A stretch of 64,000 bases of DNA from Archivesica marissinica (lineage: Eukaryota > Mollusca > Bivalvia > Venerida > Vesicomyidae). A model generated the notes under the pieces. It was not told the DNA's origin. It ran no database searches and saw only the letters and a list, made by a program, of their open reading frames with translations. This document shows, one piece after another, positions 23,137 to 34,403 of the stretch. The stretch's first letter is position 1; every line of letters starts with the position of its first letter. The DNA lies in the NCBI GenBank assembly GCA_014843695.1, contig CM026401.1, positions 28,021,051 through 28,085,050 of the forward strand, in the 5' to 3' direction. The position numbers were made by a program, and so were the translations under genes.

Positions 23137-24082
23137 TGATGGTGCAAATAGTTCTACAGTTGTCAGGAATGATGGTGCAAATAGTTCTACAGTTGTCAGG
23201 AATGATGGTGCAAATAGTATTACAGTTGTCAGGAATGATGGTGCAAATAGTTCTACAGTTGTCAGGAATGATGGTGCAAATAGTTCTACAGTTGTCAGGA
23301 ATGATGGTGCAAATAGTTCTACAGTTGTCAGGAATGATGGTGCAAATAGTATTACAGTTGTCAGGAATGATGGTGCAAATAGTATTACAGTTGTTGGGGA
23401 ATGATGGTGCAAATAGTTCTATAGTTGTCAGGAATGATGGTGCAAATAGTTCTATAATTGTCAGGAATGATGGTGCAAATAGTTCTACAGTTGTCAGGAA
23501 TGATGGTGCAAATAGTTCTACAGTTGTCAGGAATGATGGTGCAAATAGTTCTACAGTTGTCAGGAATGATGGTGCAAATAGTTCTACAGTTGTCGGGGAA
23601 TGATGGTGCAAATGGTTCTACAGTTGTCGGGGAATGATGGTGCAAATAGTTCTACAGTTGTCGGGGAATGATGGTGTAAATAGTTTTACATTTGTCGGGG
23701 AATGATGGTGTAAATAGTTCTACAGTTGTCAGGAATGATGGTGTAAATAGTTTTACAGTTGTCGGGGAATGATGGTGTAAATAGTTCTACAGTTGTCGGG
23801 GAATGATGGTGCAAATAGTTCTACAGTTGTCGGGGAATGATGGTGTAAATAGTTTTACAGTTGTCAGGAATGATGGTGTAAATAGTTCTACAGTTGTCGG
23901 GGAATGATGGTACAAATAGTTCTACAGTTGTCGGGGAATGATGGTGCAAATAGTTCTACAGTTGTCGGGGAATGATGGTGCAAATAGTTCTACAATTGTC
24001 AGGAATGAAGGTGTAAATAGTTCTACAGTTGTCAGGAATGAAGGTGTAAATAGTTCTACAGTTGTCAGGAATGAAGGTGTAA
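23137..24082. repeat. 33/34-bp minisatellite, about 28 copies
   Basis: Units of GGAATGATGGTGCAAATAGT plus TCTACAGTTGTCA (33 bp) or ...GTCGG (34 bp). The left part is mostly 33-bp units, the middle (23590-23960) is mostly 34-bp units with GGTGTAAATAGT variants, and the right end (24000-24082) has GGAATGAAGG variants. The changes of length explain the several overlapping open frames on both strands. Confidence 0.97.
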
Positions 24083-24115
24083 AGAATGAGCCAGGAAATG
24101 ATTGTGAGCTCAGTG

Positions 24116-24253
24116 AGATTGAAGGAATTCCTAGATAGGAGATTGAAGGAATTCCTAGATAGGAGATTGAAGGAATTCCTAGATAGGAGATTGAAGGAAT
24201 TCCTAGATAGGAGATTGAAGGAATTCCTAGATAGGAGATTGAAGGAATTCCTA
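24116..24253. repeat. 24-bp minisatellite, 5.75 copies
   Basis: Units of 24 bp with the landmark AGATTGAAGGAATTCCTAGA (contains EcoRI site GAATTC). They lie in an ATG-initiated plus frame (24086-24469) that reads as repeats of RLKEFLDR followed by 60 codons of non-repeat and 18-bp-repeat sequence. I treat the frame as incidental because both neighbours are arrays. Confidence 0.95.
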
Positions 24254-24445
24254 TACAACAATTTAGGTTCAAATTTAATGATTGACGGACCATTGTTGAT
24301 GAAACAATTTGAAGAACGTAACGCAATATTATTTTTATCAAACGATATTTTAAAGACTTTAGTAAAACTTGATTTGAATTGTTTTCAAGAATTGGTCAGA
24401 ACTCCAATGCCAAAAGGAAAGATTTTAGTATTAATTCTTTTCACT

Positions 24446-24650
24446 CTTGTAATGGGCTCCCTTGTGTAATGGGCTCCCTTGTGTAATGGGTTCCCTTGGG
24501 TAATGGGCTACCCTGAGTAATGGGCTCCCTTGGGTAATGGGCTCCCTTGTGTAATGGGCTCCATTGGGTAATGGGCTCCCTTGGGTAATGGGCTCCCTTG
24601 TGTAATGGGCTCCATTGGGTAATGGGCTCCCTTGGGTAATGGGCTCCCTT
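24446..24650. repeat. 18-bp minisatellite, about 11 copies
   Basis: Units of 18 bp, GTGTAATGGGCTCCCTTG, with variants GGGTAATGGG, CTCCATTG and CTACCCTG. Open on the minus strand as 6-residue repeats. Confidence 0.96.
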
Positions 24651-24884
24651 CTTAGCAATCTCGGGTGAATAACACTGATTGCAACTGAACTGGGTCCTCA
24701 TGTTCTGTATTTATTTGATATTCTACGTTATTCAACAACTGCCCTAATTGATATATATATATATAAGCTATAGGAACTTAATGAATCCAACGATTTTGAA
24801 TAGATACAAGTTCGCCTTACACAGGAAATTTGTATTATAAATATGTTGGTCCGAGGTCAGTTGTACTTAGCTGTTGAATCAATC
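24651..24884. other. Short unique spacer
   Basis: AT-rich, with a (TA) run near 24750. Nothing else recognised. Confidence 0.4.
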
Positions 24885-25427
24885 AGTAATGTGTTGTGAA
24901 TGGTTTGGTTATTTACTCGATACCTTACTTTCTAATGCTGTTTACACCCTCAGTATGTTCAGTAATGTGTTGTGAATGGTTTGGTTATTTACTCGATACC
25001 TTACTTTCTAATGCTGTTTACACCCTCAGTATGTTCAGTAATGTGTTGTGAATGGTTTGGTTATTTACTCGATACCTTACTTTCTAATGCTGTTTACACC
25101 CTCAGTATGTTCAGTAATGTGTTGTGAATGGTTTGGTTATTTACTCGATACCTTACTTTCTAATGCTGTTTACACCCTCAGTATGTTCAGTAATGTGTTG
25201 TGAATGGTTTGGTTATTTACTCGATACCTTACTTTCTAATGCTGTTTACACCCTCAGTATGTTCAGTAATGTGTTGTGAATGGTTTGGTTATTTACTCGA
25301 TACCTTACTTTCTAATGCTGTTTACACCCTCAGTATGTTCAGTAATGTGTTGTGAATGGTTTGGTTATTTACTCGATACCTTACTTTCTAATGCTGTTTA
25401 CACCCTCAGTATGTTCAGTAATGTGTT
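24885..25427. repeat. 76-bp tandem repeat, 7 apparently identical copies
   Basis: Units of exactly 76 bp start at 24885, 24961, 25037, 25113, 25189, 25265 and 25341 with AGTAATGTGTTGTGAATGGT, followed by an eighth partial copy that diverges after AGTAATGTGTTG. I found no differences among the full copies. This perfect homogeneity stands out from the surrounding arrays. Confidence 0.97.
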
Positions 25428-25731
25428 GGAAAAACTAGATCGTAATGCTTTTGAGACATGCAACGACTTTACTTTCTTTGTTCACTTGTTGTGCCCATAG
25501 TTAGCTTTATTTAGGTATTATGATAGTTTTATAATTACCCTGTGGGGTAATGTTATACAGCAACATGATTACTGGCTGACCTGACAGCACTGATCCACTG
25601 ATTGTTGCTACATCATAGTCTTACAGTGAGCTGTCTTGTTCTCAGTGTGATCATATTGTTCAATTGATTTTTCAGATTTATACTGTAATTATTCACTTAT
25701 ATAAGGCCGTGCTTTAATTCGTTTTACGTGG
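25428..25731. other. Unique spacer
   Basis: About 300 bp with no gene recognised. Confidence 0.35.
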
Positions 25732-25882
25732 AAGTCGTGATAGTGCAGTGGCATTTAAATCCCACATTTCCTCTCTCTACCTCCCTCATGGAGATGGATC
25801 CATCAGGAATGAGGTTTTGAGAGTGATTAAATACTAGTTGTAAGAACTTCTTTCGCAATCGAGCTAAAATAATTTGTATATC
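25732..25882 (+). mobile_element. SINE family A, internally deleted
   Basis: The head GAAGTCGTGATAGTGCAGTG is joined directly to GCATTTAAATCCCACATTTC, so the B box and about 60 bp are missing. The body ATGGATCCATCAGGAATGAG and tail CTTTCGCAATCGAGCTAAAA follow. Without a B box it should not be transcribed by Pol III on its own promoter. Confidence 0.85.
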
Positions 25883-26088
25883 TTGCAGTGATAGCATTTA
25901 TTTATTCTTATAATGGTACATCCATTTGGATATTGAACCCTGCTGTGTTCCCCGACACAATTTAAAAATAATTAATCTAGACACCATAACATAAAAAGTG
26001 CTAAAATACCTCTCATTTATGATATAATTAAGTATCCCCTAAAGTGTTTGATATGCAAGTAGGATCCCTAAGTAGGTAACCAGGCCCT

Positions 26089-28160
26089 GTCCTGTCTTAT
26101 ACCTTATGCCATTAGTAAAGAACAAGTCCTGTCTTTTACCTGATCTGGTTGATACACCATTAGTAAAGAACAAGTCCTGTCTTATACCTGATCTGGTTGA
26201 TACACCATTAGTAAAGAACAAGTCCTGTCTTATACCTGATCTGGTTGATACGCCATTAGTAAAGAACAAGTCCTGTCTTATACCTGATCTGGTTGATACA
26301 CCATTAGTAAAGAACAAGTCCTGTCTTTTACCTGATCTGGTTGATACGCCATTAGTAAAGAACAAGTCCTGTCTTATACCTGATCTGGTTGATACACCAT
26401 TAGTAAAGAACAAGTCCTGTCTTATACCTGATCTGGTTGATACGCCATTAGTAAAGAACAAGTCCTGTCTTATACCTGATCTGGTTGATACACCATTAGT
26501 AAAGAACAAGTCCTGTCTTTTACCTGATCTGGTTGATACGCCATTAGTAAAGAACAAGTCCTGTCTTATACCTGATCTGGTTGATACACCATTAGTAAAG
26601 AACAAGTCCTGTCTTATACCTGATCTGGTTGATACGCCATTANNNNNNNNNNNNNNNNNNNNNNNNNNNNNNNNNNNNNNNNNNNNNNNNNNNNNNNNNN
26701 NNNNNNNNNNNNNNNNNNNNNNNNNNNNNNNNNNNNNNNNNNNNNNNNNNNNNNNNNNNNNNNNNNNNNNNNNNNNNNNNNNNNNNNNNNNNNNNNNNNN
26801 NNNNNNNNNNNNNNNNNNNNNNNNNNNNNNNNNNNNNNNNNNNNNNNNNNNNNNNNNNNNNNNNNNNNNNNNNNNNNNNNNNNNNNNNNNNNNNNNNNNN
26901 NNNNNNNNNNNNNNNNNNNNNNNNNNNNNNNNNNNNNNNNNNNNNNNNNNNNNNNNNNNNNNNNNNNNNNNNNNNNNNNNNNNNNNNNNNNNNNNNNNNN
27001 NNNNNNNNNNNNNNNNNNNNNNNNNNNNNNNNNNNNNNNNNNNNNNNNNNNNNNNNNNNNNNNNNNNNNNNNNNNNNNNNNNNNNNNNNNNNNNNNNNNN
27101 NNNNNNNNNNNNNNNNNNNNNNNNNNNNNNNNNNNNNNNNNNNNNNNNNNNNNNNNNNNNNNNNNNNNNNNNNNNNNNNNNNNNNNNNNNNNNNNNNNNN
27201 NNNNNNNNNNNNNNNNNNNNNNNNNNNNNNNNNNNNNNNNNNNNNNNNNNNNNNNNNNNNNNNNNNNNNNNNNNNNNNNNNNNNNNNNNNNNNNNNNNNN
27301 NNNNNNNNNNNNNNNNNNNNNNNNNNNNNNNNNNNNNNNNNNNNNNNNNNNNNNNNNNNNNNNNNNNNNNNNNNNNNNNNNNNNNNNNNNNNNNNNNNNN
27401 NNNNNNNNNNNNNNNNNNNNNNNNNNNNNNNNNNNNNNNNNNNNNNNNNNNNNNNNNNNNNNNNNNNNNNNNNNNNNNNNNNNNNNNNNNNNNNNNNNNN
27501 NNNNNNNNNNNNNNNNNNNNNNNNNNNNNNNNNNNNNNNNNNNNNNNNNNNNNNNNNNNNNNNNNNNNNNNNNNNNNNNNNNNNNNNNNNNNNNNNNNNN
27601 NNNNNNNNNNNNNNNNNNNNNNNNNNNNNNNNNNNNNNNNNNCATTAGTAAAGAACAAGTCCTGTCTTTTACCTGATCTGGTTGATACGCCATTAGTAAA
27701 GAACAAGTCCTGTCTTATACCTGATCTGGTTGATACACCATTAGTAAAGAACAAGTCCTGTCTTATACCTGATCTGGTTGATACGCCATTAGTAAAGAAC
27801 AAGTCCTGTCTTATACCTGATCTGGTTGATACACCATTAGTAAAGAACAAGTCCTGTCTTTTACCTGATCTGGTTGATACGCCATTAGTAAAGAACAAGT
27901 CCTGTCTTATACCTGATCTGGTTGATACACCATTAGTAAAGAACAAGTCCTGTCTTATACCTGATCTGGTTGATACGCCATTAGTAAAGAACAAGTCCTG
28001 TCTTATACCTGATCTGGTTGATACACCATTAGTAAAGAACAAGTCATGTCTTATACCTGATCTGGATGATATGCCATTAGTAAAGAACAAGTCCTGTCTT
28101 ATACCTGATCTGGTTGATACGCCATTAGTAAAGAACAAGTCCTGTCTTATACCTGATCTG
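26089..28160. repeat. 48-bp minisatellite in 4-unit higher-order repeats, interrupted by a gap
   Basis: Units of 48 bp with GTAAAGAACAAGTCCTGTCT and CCTGATCTGGTTGATACGCC or ...ACACC. A TTTTACC variant of the CTTATACC block recurs every fourth unit (26131, 26323, 26515; and 27664, 27856), so the higher-order period is 192 bp. Because 48 is a multiple of 3, both strands read open over the whole region, even through the gap. These frames are not genes. Confidence 0.97.
26643..27642. other. Assembly gap of exactly 1,000 N inside the 48-bp array
   Basis: Exactly 1,000 unresolved bases, so the length is a placeholder or estimate. Both flanks are the same array. The missing sequence is almost certainly more 48-bp units. 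Confidence 0.99.
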
Positions 28161-28342
28161 CCTTATAAGCCATTAATAGGGAATCAGTTCTTTCTAGAAC
28201 ATGGTTTACATAATAAGCCATTAATAGGGAATCAGTTCTTTCTAGAACATGGTTTACATAAGCCATTAATAGGGAATCGGTTCTTTCTAGAACCTGTTCC
28301 GTCTGATAAGCCATTAATGTGTTCTCTGTTTCTAATTCATTG
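28160..28342. repeat. Diverged 48/45-bp units adjoining the 48-bp array
   Basis: Four units with starts of AAGCCATTAATAG at 28167, 28215, 28260 and 28308 (spacings 48, 45, 48). They contain GGGAATCAGTTCTTTCTAGA in place of the main unit's AAGAACAAGTCCTGTCTTA, and share its GCCATTA. The equal period and aligned motifs suggest they are ancient relatives of the main unit. Confidence 0.85.
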
Positions 28343-29071
28343 ACTGACTGATGGAATGTATAACAATGATACGGATGGCACAATTTGACTTCCTGATCTA
28401 CTATGGTACACCTTCACTTTATGACAAAACCCTTCATAGATTCCTCGGCTGTAGAAAAAATGGATAAATGAAACCAATAAAACAAAATAAGATAGGTAAA
28501 GAGATTGTTAAGATGATATTTATCCATTTATTATTGAACTCTCACAACAGGGTTGTTTGTATAAAGGCTAAAGGTTGGTAGATTACACACAAATTACAGC
28601 AGTGATAGATCTCTAGAAACTATACAAGCAATTTACCTGTACAAAATAACAGGTATTTTAATAAACATTGGTGGTTGCTCTGGTGGATGTAAGGGAGACT
28701 GTGTTTTATGTCTGAGGTAAGAAATTTGTCGAATATTTAAAGAATTTAACAACAATTGTATACCGAGGTGATCTTGTTGTTTGCACAGTGTGTGACCGTT
28801 TGACATTGTAATTCTATTACTGTTATTCTAACTAACTATCGCCGTAGGAACAAGGGTTATTGTTATTTGTGTCGCGTCTGTGTGTCTGTCTGTGCATGAA
28901 CAGGACGACTCAAAATGTTGTTGCTGGATTTTGATGAAAGATTTTAATTAGTGTGGGTTTGTCTAGGAGTTTGGGAGAAATCCTCGCAACACATGGTGAA
29001 GGCCGTCAGCGAAGTGTCCATGTGTCGCATAACAGTACTGGGGATTGCAACTCTTGTGTATTATTATCTAG
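28343..29071. other. Unique AT-rich stretch, nothing recognised
   Basis: About 730 bp. It contains GTGTGTCTGTCTGTGCATGA-type simple sequence near 28870-28900. No gene, RNA or known element recognised. Confidence 0.4.
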
Positions 29072-29318
29072 TTAACCCATTTCATTCTGGATACATTTAA
29101 AGGCTTTTGCAAACAACATAGAGCCAGATCAGCAGCAGCGTGACGCTGCGTGCTGATCAGGATCTATGTTGTTTGCTACATAGCCAAGTGTGTTAGCAAG
29201 ATCATCTGAATAGCAAACAGTATAGAGCCTGATCAGAGGGCACGTTCCGTGGCGGTTGATCTGGCTCTCTGTTCTTTGCAAATACTGTTTGAACGGTATC
29301 CAGAATGAAATGGGTTAA
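29072..29318. mobile_element. Palindromic MITE with 23-bp perfect terminal inverted repeats
   Basis: The ends TTAACCCATTTCATTCTGGA... (29072) and its exact complement ending at 29318 match over 23 bp. Inside are two sub-palindromes: GCAAACAACATAGAGCCAGA against GGATCTATGTTGTTTGC, and AGCAAACAGTATAGAGCC against GGCTCTCTGTTCTTTGC. The same core occurs at 38811, 49119, 56880 and 61350. The terminal TTAA could be the target site, as in piggyBac-like elements; this is only inferred. It encodes no protein. Confidence 0.88.
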
Positions 29319-29579
29319 GAGTCTTTTGTGCCAAAGTAACACATTGTAGTGCAGTGTTTTGGATGGCTGATCCTTTCTTGTTCAATGGTGTAATGTAAGT
29401 TTGAATCCTTGCTGGGGAAGTATGAAGGAAGTGCATCAATGAGCAACACATTTCACCTGGCTTCACGCCTGTAGTTAATTGATTATGTTGTGAGAAAGTA
29501 ACCGAAATCAGCCATTGCCAAGGAACATGTTGAAGACTAGTGATCTGTGAACTGATGCTAGTCATGCCTTGCTAACCTA

Positions 29580-29701
29580 TGTGTTTGAGAATGTAAACAT
29601 AGCACAAACTATGGGTAGTCGCAATAAATTATGACACTCTTGTTTGAGAATGTAAACATAGCACAAACTATGGGTAGTCGCAATAAATTATGACACTCTT
29701 A
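29580..29701. repeat. 61-bp tandem duplication, 2 copies
   Basis: The block GTGTTTGAGAATGTAAACAT ... TTATGACACTCTT is present twice head to tail, with an apparently exact match. It represents a two-copy stage of a tandem array. Confidence 0.93.
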
Positions 29702-29727
29702 TAGAACAGAGTGAAAGACTGGGTAAC

Positions 29728-29795
29728 AGATCGGCTGTCCAGTGGCTATCGCGCTCGACACGTAATCCGTGGATCGTAGGTTTATGCCATACAAA
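29728..29795 (+). mobile_element. tRNA-like fragment (SINE head remnant), weak
   Basis: CGGCTGTCCAGTGGCTATCG resembles an A-box region and GGATCGTAGGTTTATGCC a decayed B-box arm. There is no folded acceptor stem, so it is not a functional tRNA. Confidence 0.35.
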
Positions 29796-30759
29796 ATTAA
29801 CCCTTTCCCTCATAGAAGCACATCTTGATACCATTACCAATACAACATTCATTGATAATGTAGTAGCCAAACCAATGTTCATAATAAAGGCCAGAATCTC
29901 ATGTAGTCCCAGTGATATCTATGGAGGTGGGATAGATATGGCGATTACCTACCCACTGCATGATAGATAAATGGCTGTCGTTTGTATGGAGATATAATAG
30001 TATATTAACCTAAATCTCTATGAAGGAAAGGGTCAACTAATATCATAATCCCCCCCCCCCCCCCCGACGATACTTGGACCAAGGTATTTATGACTGCAGA
30101 TGTTGAAGTACATGTCTGTAATAACCAAGAGATTGACATTGTCTTGGTAGGGAGATCAACACCGTGATCCTTTGATCAAGGTTTTAAAGTAATATGTTGT
30201 CTTTGTTTGGGGGTGGTGTTTATTAACTGTAGACACATTGCATGGTCTCTTTGGTGTGCCAGGTATGTTAGGGAAATGGACCTTTCATTAGATGGTTCAC
30301 TACAGACTCTAAGGATGTACAGTACATCAGGTTTAAATAATTACATAAATGATGATATAGTGAACCGATTTATTTGCCATAGTTTGGCTTACACAGATTT
30401 AGTGCAGCTTAGAGCCATTAATTACCTGTTATGTGACATTTACACCAGGGAAGAGAACACATACAATATCAAACATGATGGTGGCCATAAAAAAGTTGCC
30501 CTTTATTACTGCTGGTTTTGACATATTGCCAGTAGAAAGTTTGTATCCTTATAAAATGGATGTTTGGCAATAGTGTGACCCAGAAAATTGTTGGGTAGTT
30601 AAAAACATTTCAATTATTGGGGGGGGGATTTGTGGTTATGCAAGCCATACTAAAGGCACCAGGAAGGAAAACAGAATATCTTATGCTTGTGTTAATTAAA
30701 CTTATTATAACTAGTTTGCTCAGTAACCTCAGTAGCATCTCCTCGTAAAACACTTTTAT
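29796..30759. other. Unique stretch with a 16-C run
   Basis: A C run lies at 30050-30065 and a G run at about 30619-30628. The plus frame 30207-30521 (104 codons at most) has no recognisable domain and ordinary AT-rich composition; I do not call it. Confidence 0.4.
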
Positions 30760-30892
30760 GCCCTTAGGCAAGGCGTTTAAATACCACATGCCTCCTCTCT
30801 CCCTCATGGTGATGGATTCCATCAGGAATGAGGTCTGGAGAGTGTTGTGAACTTGTTTCGCAATTGAGCTAACATAAATTGGTATAAACCAA
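30760..30892 (+). mobile_element. SINE family A, 5'-truncated
   Basis: It begins at CCCTTAGGCAAGGCGTTTAA and continues with ATGGATTCCATCAGGAATGA and ACTTGTTTCGCAATTGAGCT. The whole tRNA-like head is absent. Confidence 0.85.
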
Positions 30893-31467
30893 ACAATTTT
30901 GGTAGCAGGAATTTAGCTGAGCGAGTTGAGTTATGCCAATCCAATTATGTTTTTAAAGATTACTGTGATCATATTCATTGACATTTGTCTTCATTATCAT
31001 TGTGAACATTTGCATGTGTGGAACCTAATATGCTATATATAGCAGACACAGGGTTCCCTCTGTCTGAATGTTTGTCTGTGCCACTTCTGTCGCCAATTGA
31101 AAAACACTGGAGCCAATTTGAAAAACTTGGAGCCATATAGTTCACAAATAAATATTTGAAGCCATGAATTTGACAAAACATGTGCCCAAAAAAAAATGTT
31201 ACGCCAATTCACAATATTTAGCACCAATATATATTTTTTGTCGCAATTGGCACATTTGGCGACCGATAGCAGGAACACTGAGACATGGTTCAGAATAAAA
31301 ACTTGATTACACAGTAATTCTACTACTACTGGTTGTATGTGATACGGGAGGTATTCACAAACACTTCCACACATATCATGTGGTCCATCTATCCGTATAG
31401 CTAGCATTAACTCTGCATGCTAGCCGTGAAAATAACAGTCAAACATGTGGTGGAATTTCATTAGAAA
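30893..31467. other. Unique AT-rich stretch
   Basis: About 570 bp, without gene or RNA recognised. Repeated AATTTGAAAAACTTGG-like phrases near 31090-31140 are a weak local duplication. Confidence 0.35.
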
Positions 31468-31604
31468 TGTATTAATGTAATAAAATTACACAACATATTT
31501 CCATAGTTTTCACAATTCTAATGAAATTACACAACATATTTCCACAGTTTTCACAATTCTAATGAAATTACACAACATATTTCCACAGTTTTCAATTACA
31601 AACA
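31468..31604. repeat. 41-bp tandem repeat, about 3 copies
   Basis: Units with AATTACACAACATATTTCCA and CAGTTTTCACAATTCTAATG, 41 bp apart (31520 and 31561). The last copy is truncated at CAGTTTTCAATTAC. Confidence 0.9.
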
Positions 31605-31884
31605 AGAAAAACACTAACAAATCAGTTGTCGTCTGCTACATTTATTAGAACTGTTTTATAGCCTTGATTTTACCCAGCATGCAAAGAGTTAAGTTATCTT
31701 GTTAATAGCAACTGTATGAAAAGTTGGGAATTCTTATCATCTCCTCTGCACCAATTTTATCACCCCTATCATCATTAATATCAGTATAAGATACAACTAC
31801 ACCAATATCATCATCATCAATATATCATCATCAGCAACAAGATCAACCATCACCCATATCAATATATCATCAATGTATCATTAT

Positions 31885-32158
<274 letters not shown>

Positions 32159-32175
32159 TAGCAGCAGCAGCAACA

Positions 32176-33337
32176 TGAGCATTGTCAGTGTAATTTCATT
32201 GAGGTATCAGAAAGTTTGCTGAGATACAAAATTATACAATCAAACTGGTATTAAAGGCCAATTCCCAAACAGAGATGAAATCCATACAAAGACAACACTG
32301 CGAAGAAATACCACTCACATGGTTATTGACATTGTTAAAGAATAATTGAGCCTAGAAGGTAAATAAAGGTAAATAGACTTCACCTGTATATAATAGTCCT
32401 GGCTACTAAGGTCAGTGTTTGTTCCCATATTATTATAGCATGCAGATTTCTGGGGTCAAATGTCATGGGTTAAAGAGGGCAAATGATATACTAATTAGAT
32501 TAGACTGGTATGGGTGTGTATGTTTACAACTGACTGTGATTAAAGTAAAGCTTCTTGTAACCAGTCAATTGTGAAATTCACAAAGGCTGTGTGCTTGGAC
32601 ATGATATTGGGGGTTTATTACTTGATAAATGAGTGAAACTTTTAAACAGTATTTATTCAAAATAGCATTCATCAGGATGGATGTAGCTATAAATCTCTTA
32701 AGATGTAAGAAGTTTGTTTTCCTTGGAGTTGGTTCATATCTCTATGTGTAGTTGTAATTTCTATAGGTATTTATGTACAATGTTGATTAACTTATAAATT
32801 GTTCCCCTGATCTGATCAAAGTGATTGCCTACATTATGTGATGATTATGTGTATTCTGTCAGGTATAAACTTGTCTATGAGATTACCATCTTGATGTTTT
32901 ATTAAACAGAGCTCTGGAAATTATTCATTGCATGTGAACGTGAATTTGCATGTTTTGCAGGGTCTACTTCGGTTCCAGTGTTGCAGATATATTATCAAGT
33001 TTCAGAGCATATTGATATTGGTTCCTGGTTCCTTTTCATTGTTAATGGGAATTCATCACAACTCTGCATTAAGAAAACTCACTGAATGTATGTAATGTAA
33101 TGACTCTGAAACTGGACAGGAACTTAAATGTGAAACCTGAGATTGACCATGAAAACAGTCAATTAACAAATGGTGAATCTATGTAACAATTCTGAAACGT
33201 GCCAATATGGGAGCCATATTTGACTTCACTTCAAAACTCTTGTTTTAATTGGTCATTTTCATTGATTTTTTTTATTGGTCATTTTCATTGATTTTTTTAA
33301 TTTATATCATTTTTGTATAGTTATCACTCATTAATTA
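32176..33337. other. Unique AT-rich stretch, nothing recognised
   Basis: About 1.16 kb with stops in every frame. The only structure is a 26-bp two-copy repeat (ATTGGTCATTTTCATTGATT) at about 33248-33300. Confidence 0.45.
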
Positions 33338-33534
33338 CACTTGAGGTGAAATTTAGGGGTCATGTTTGAAACAACTCCATTGTGATGAAATGTAATTTAG
33401 GGGTCATGTTTGAAACAATTCCATTGTGATGAAATGTAATTTAGGGGTCATGTTTGAAACAACTCCATTGTGATGAAATGTAATTTAGTGGTCATGTTTG
33501 AAACAACTCCATTGTGATGAAATGTAATTTGGGG
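33338..33534. repeat. 44-bp tandem repeat, about 4.5 copies
   Basis: Units with GAAATGTAATTTAGGGGTCA and TGTTTGAAACAACTCCATTG. They run directly into the 36-bp array, with which they share the GGTCATGTTT junction. Confidence 0.93.
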
Positions 33535-34150
33535 TCATTATTTAGATCTACTCAATTGTTTACAACAAGGGCCATGTTTAGATCTACTCAATTGTTTATA
33601 ACATGGGTCAGGTTTAGATCTACTCAATTGTTTACAACATGGGCCATGTTTATATCTACTCAATTGTTTACAACATGGGCCAGGTTTAGATCTACTCAAT
33701 TGTTTACAACATGGGCCATGTTTAAATCTACTCAATTGTTTACAATGCGGGGCCATGTTTAGATCTACTCAATTGTTTACAACATGGGCCATGTTTAAAT
33801 CTACTCAATTGTTTACAATGCGGGGGCCATGTTTAGATCTACTCAATTGTTTACAACATGGGCCATGTTTAGATCTACTCAATTGTTTACAACATGGGCC
33901 ATGTTTAGATCTACTCAATTGTTTACAACATGGGCCATGTTTAGATCTACTCAATTGTTTACAACATGGGCCATGTTTAGATCTACTCAATTGTTTTCAA
34001 CTGTCGGTAATCTAGGGGTCAGGTTTAGATCTACTCAATTGTTTTCAACTGTCGGTAATCTAGGGGTCAGGTTTAGATCTACTCAATTGTTTTCAACGGT
34101 TGGTAATCTAGGGGTCAGGTTTAGACTACTTAATTGTTTTCAACTGTAAT
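33535..34150. repeat. 36-bp then 51-bp tandem repeat, about 16 copies
   Basis: 36-bp units with GGCCATGTTTAGATCTACTC and AATTGTTTACAACATG. From about 33990 the unit lengthens to about 51 bp by replacement of ACAACATG with CAACTGTCGGTAATCTAGGG. The left edge is linked to the 44-bp array, so three unit types follow each other without a spacer. Confidence 0.95.
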
Positions 34151-34403
34151 TTAGTCGGGTTTAGATCCACTTTGCATTCCACACTTGCCAGGAACAGATA
34201 TATATATATATATATGGAAAGAACTAGCCGAAGGTGGTGAATTGAGAAATTACAAAAAACCATATGCCTCATTTCACCATTGTTTTATATCTTCGTCTAT
34301 AGTAATCCAAGTACATTAGCTGCTATAATTGAAAACAACAGGAATGGTCCATAAAACACCATTCCTGCATCCTCCGTCATCATCAGACACTTTCAGCTGA
34401 TCT
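34151..34403. other. Short spacer with (TA) run
   Basis: (TA) run at about 34199-34215. Nothing else recognised. Confidence 0.4.

Noticed and set aside
23102..23645. Overlapping frames of 86-170 codons on both strands
   Set aside because: 33/34-bp minisatellite read in several phases.
26039..28343. Frames of about 700 codons on both strands
   Set aside because: They cross 1,000 N and otherwise only repeat a 16-codon unit.
29233..29565. 110-codon minus frame
   Set aside because: Begins in unique sequence but runs into the palindromic MITE; no domain.
30207..30521. 104-codon plus-strand frame
   Set aside because: No domain, no codon signal I can see, and of a length expected by chance in 64 kb of six frames.
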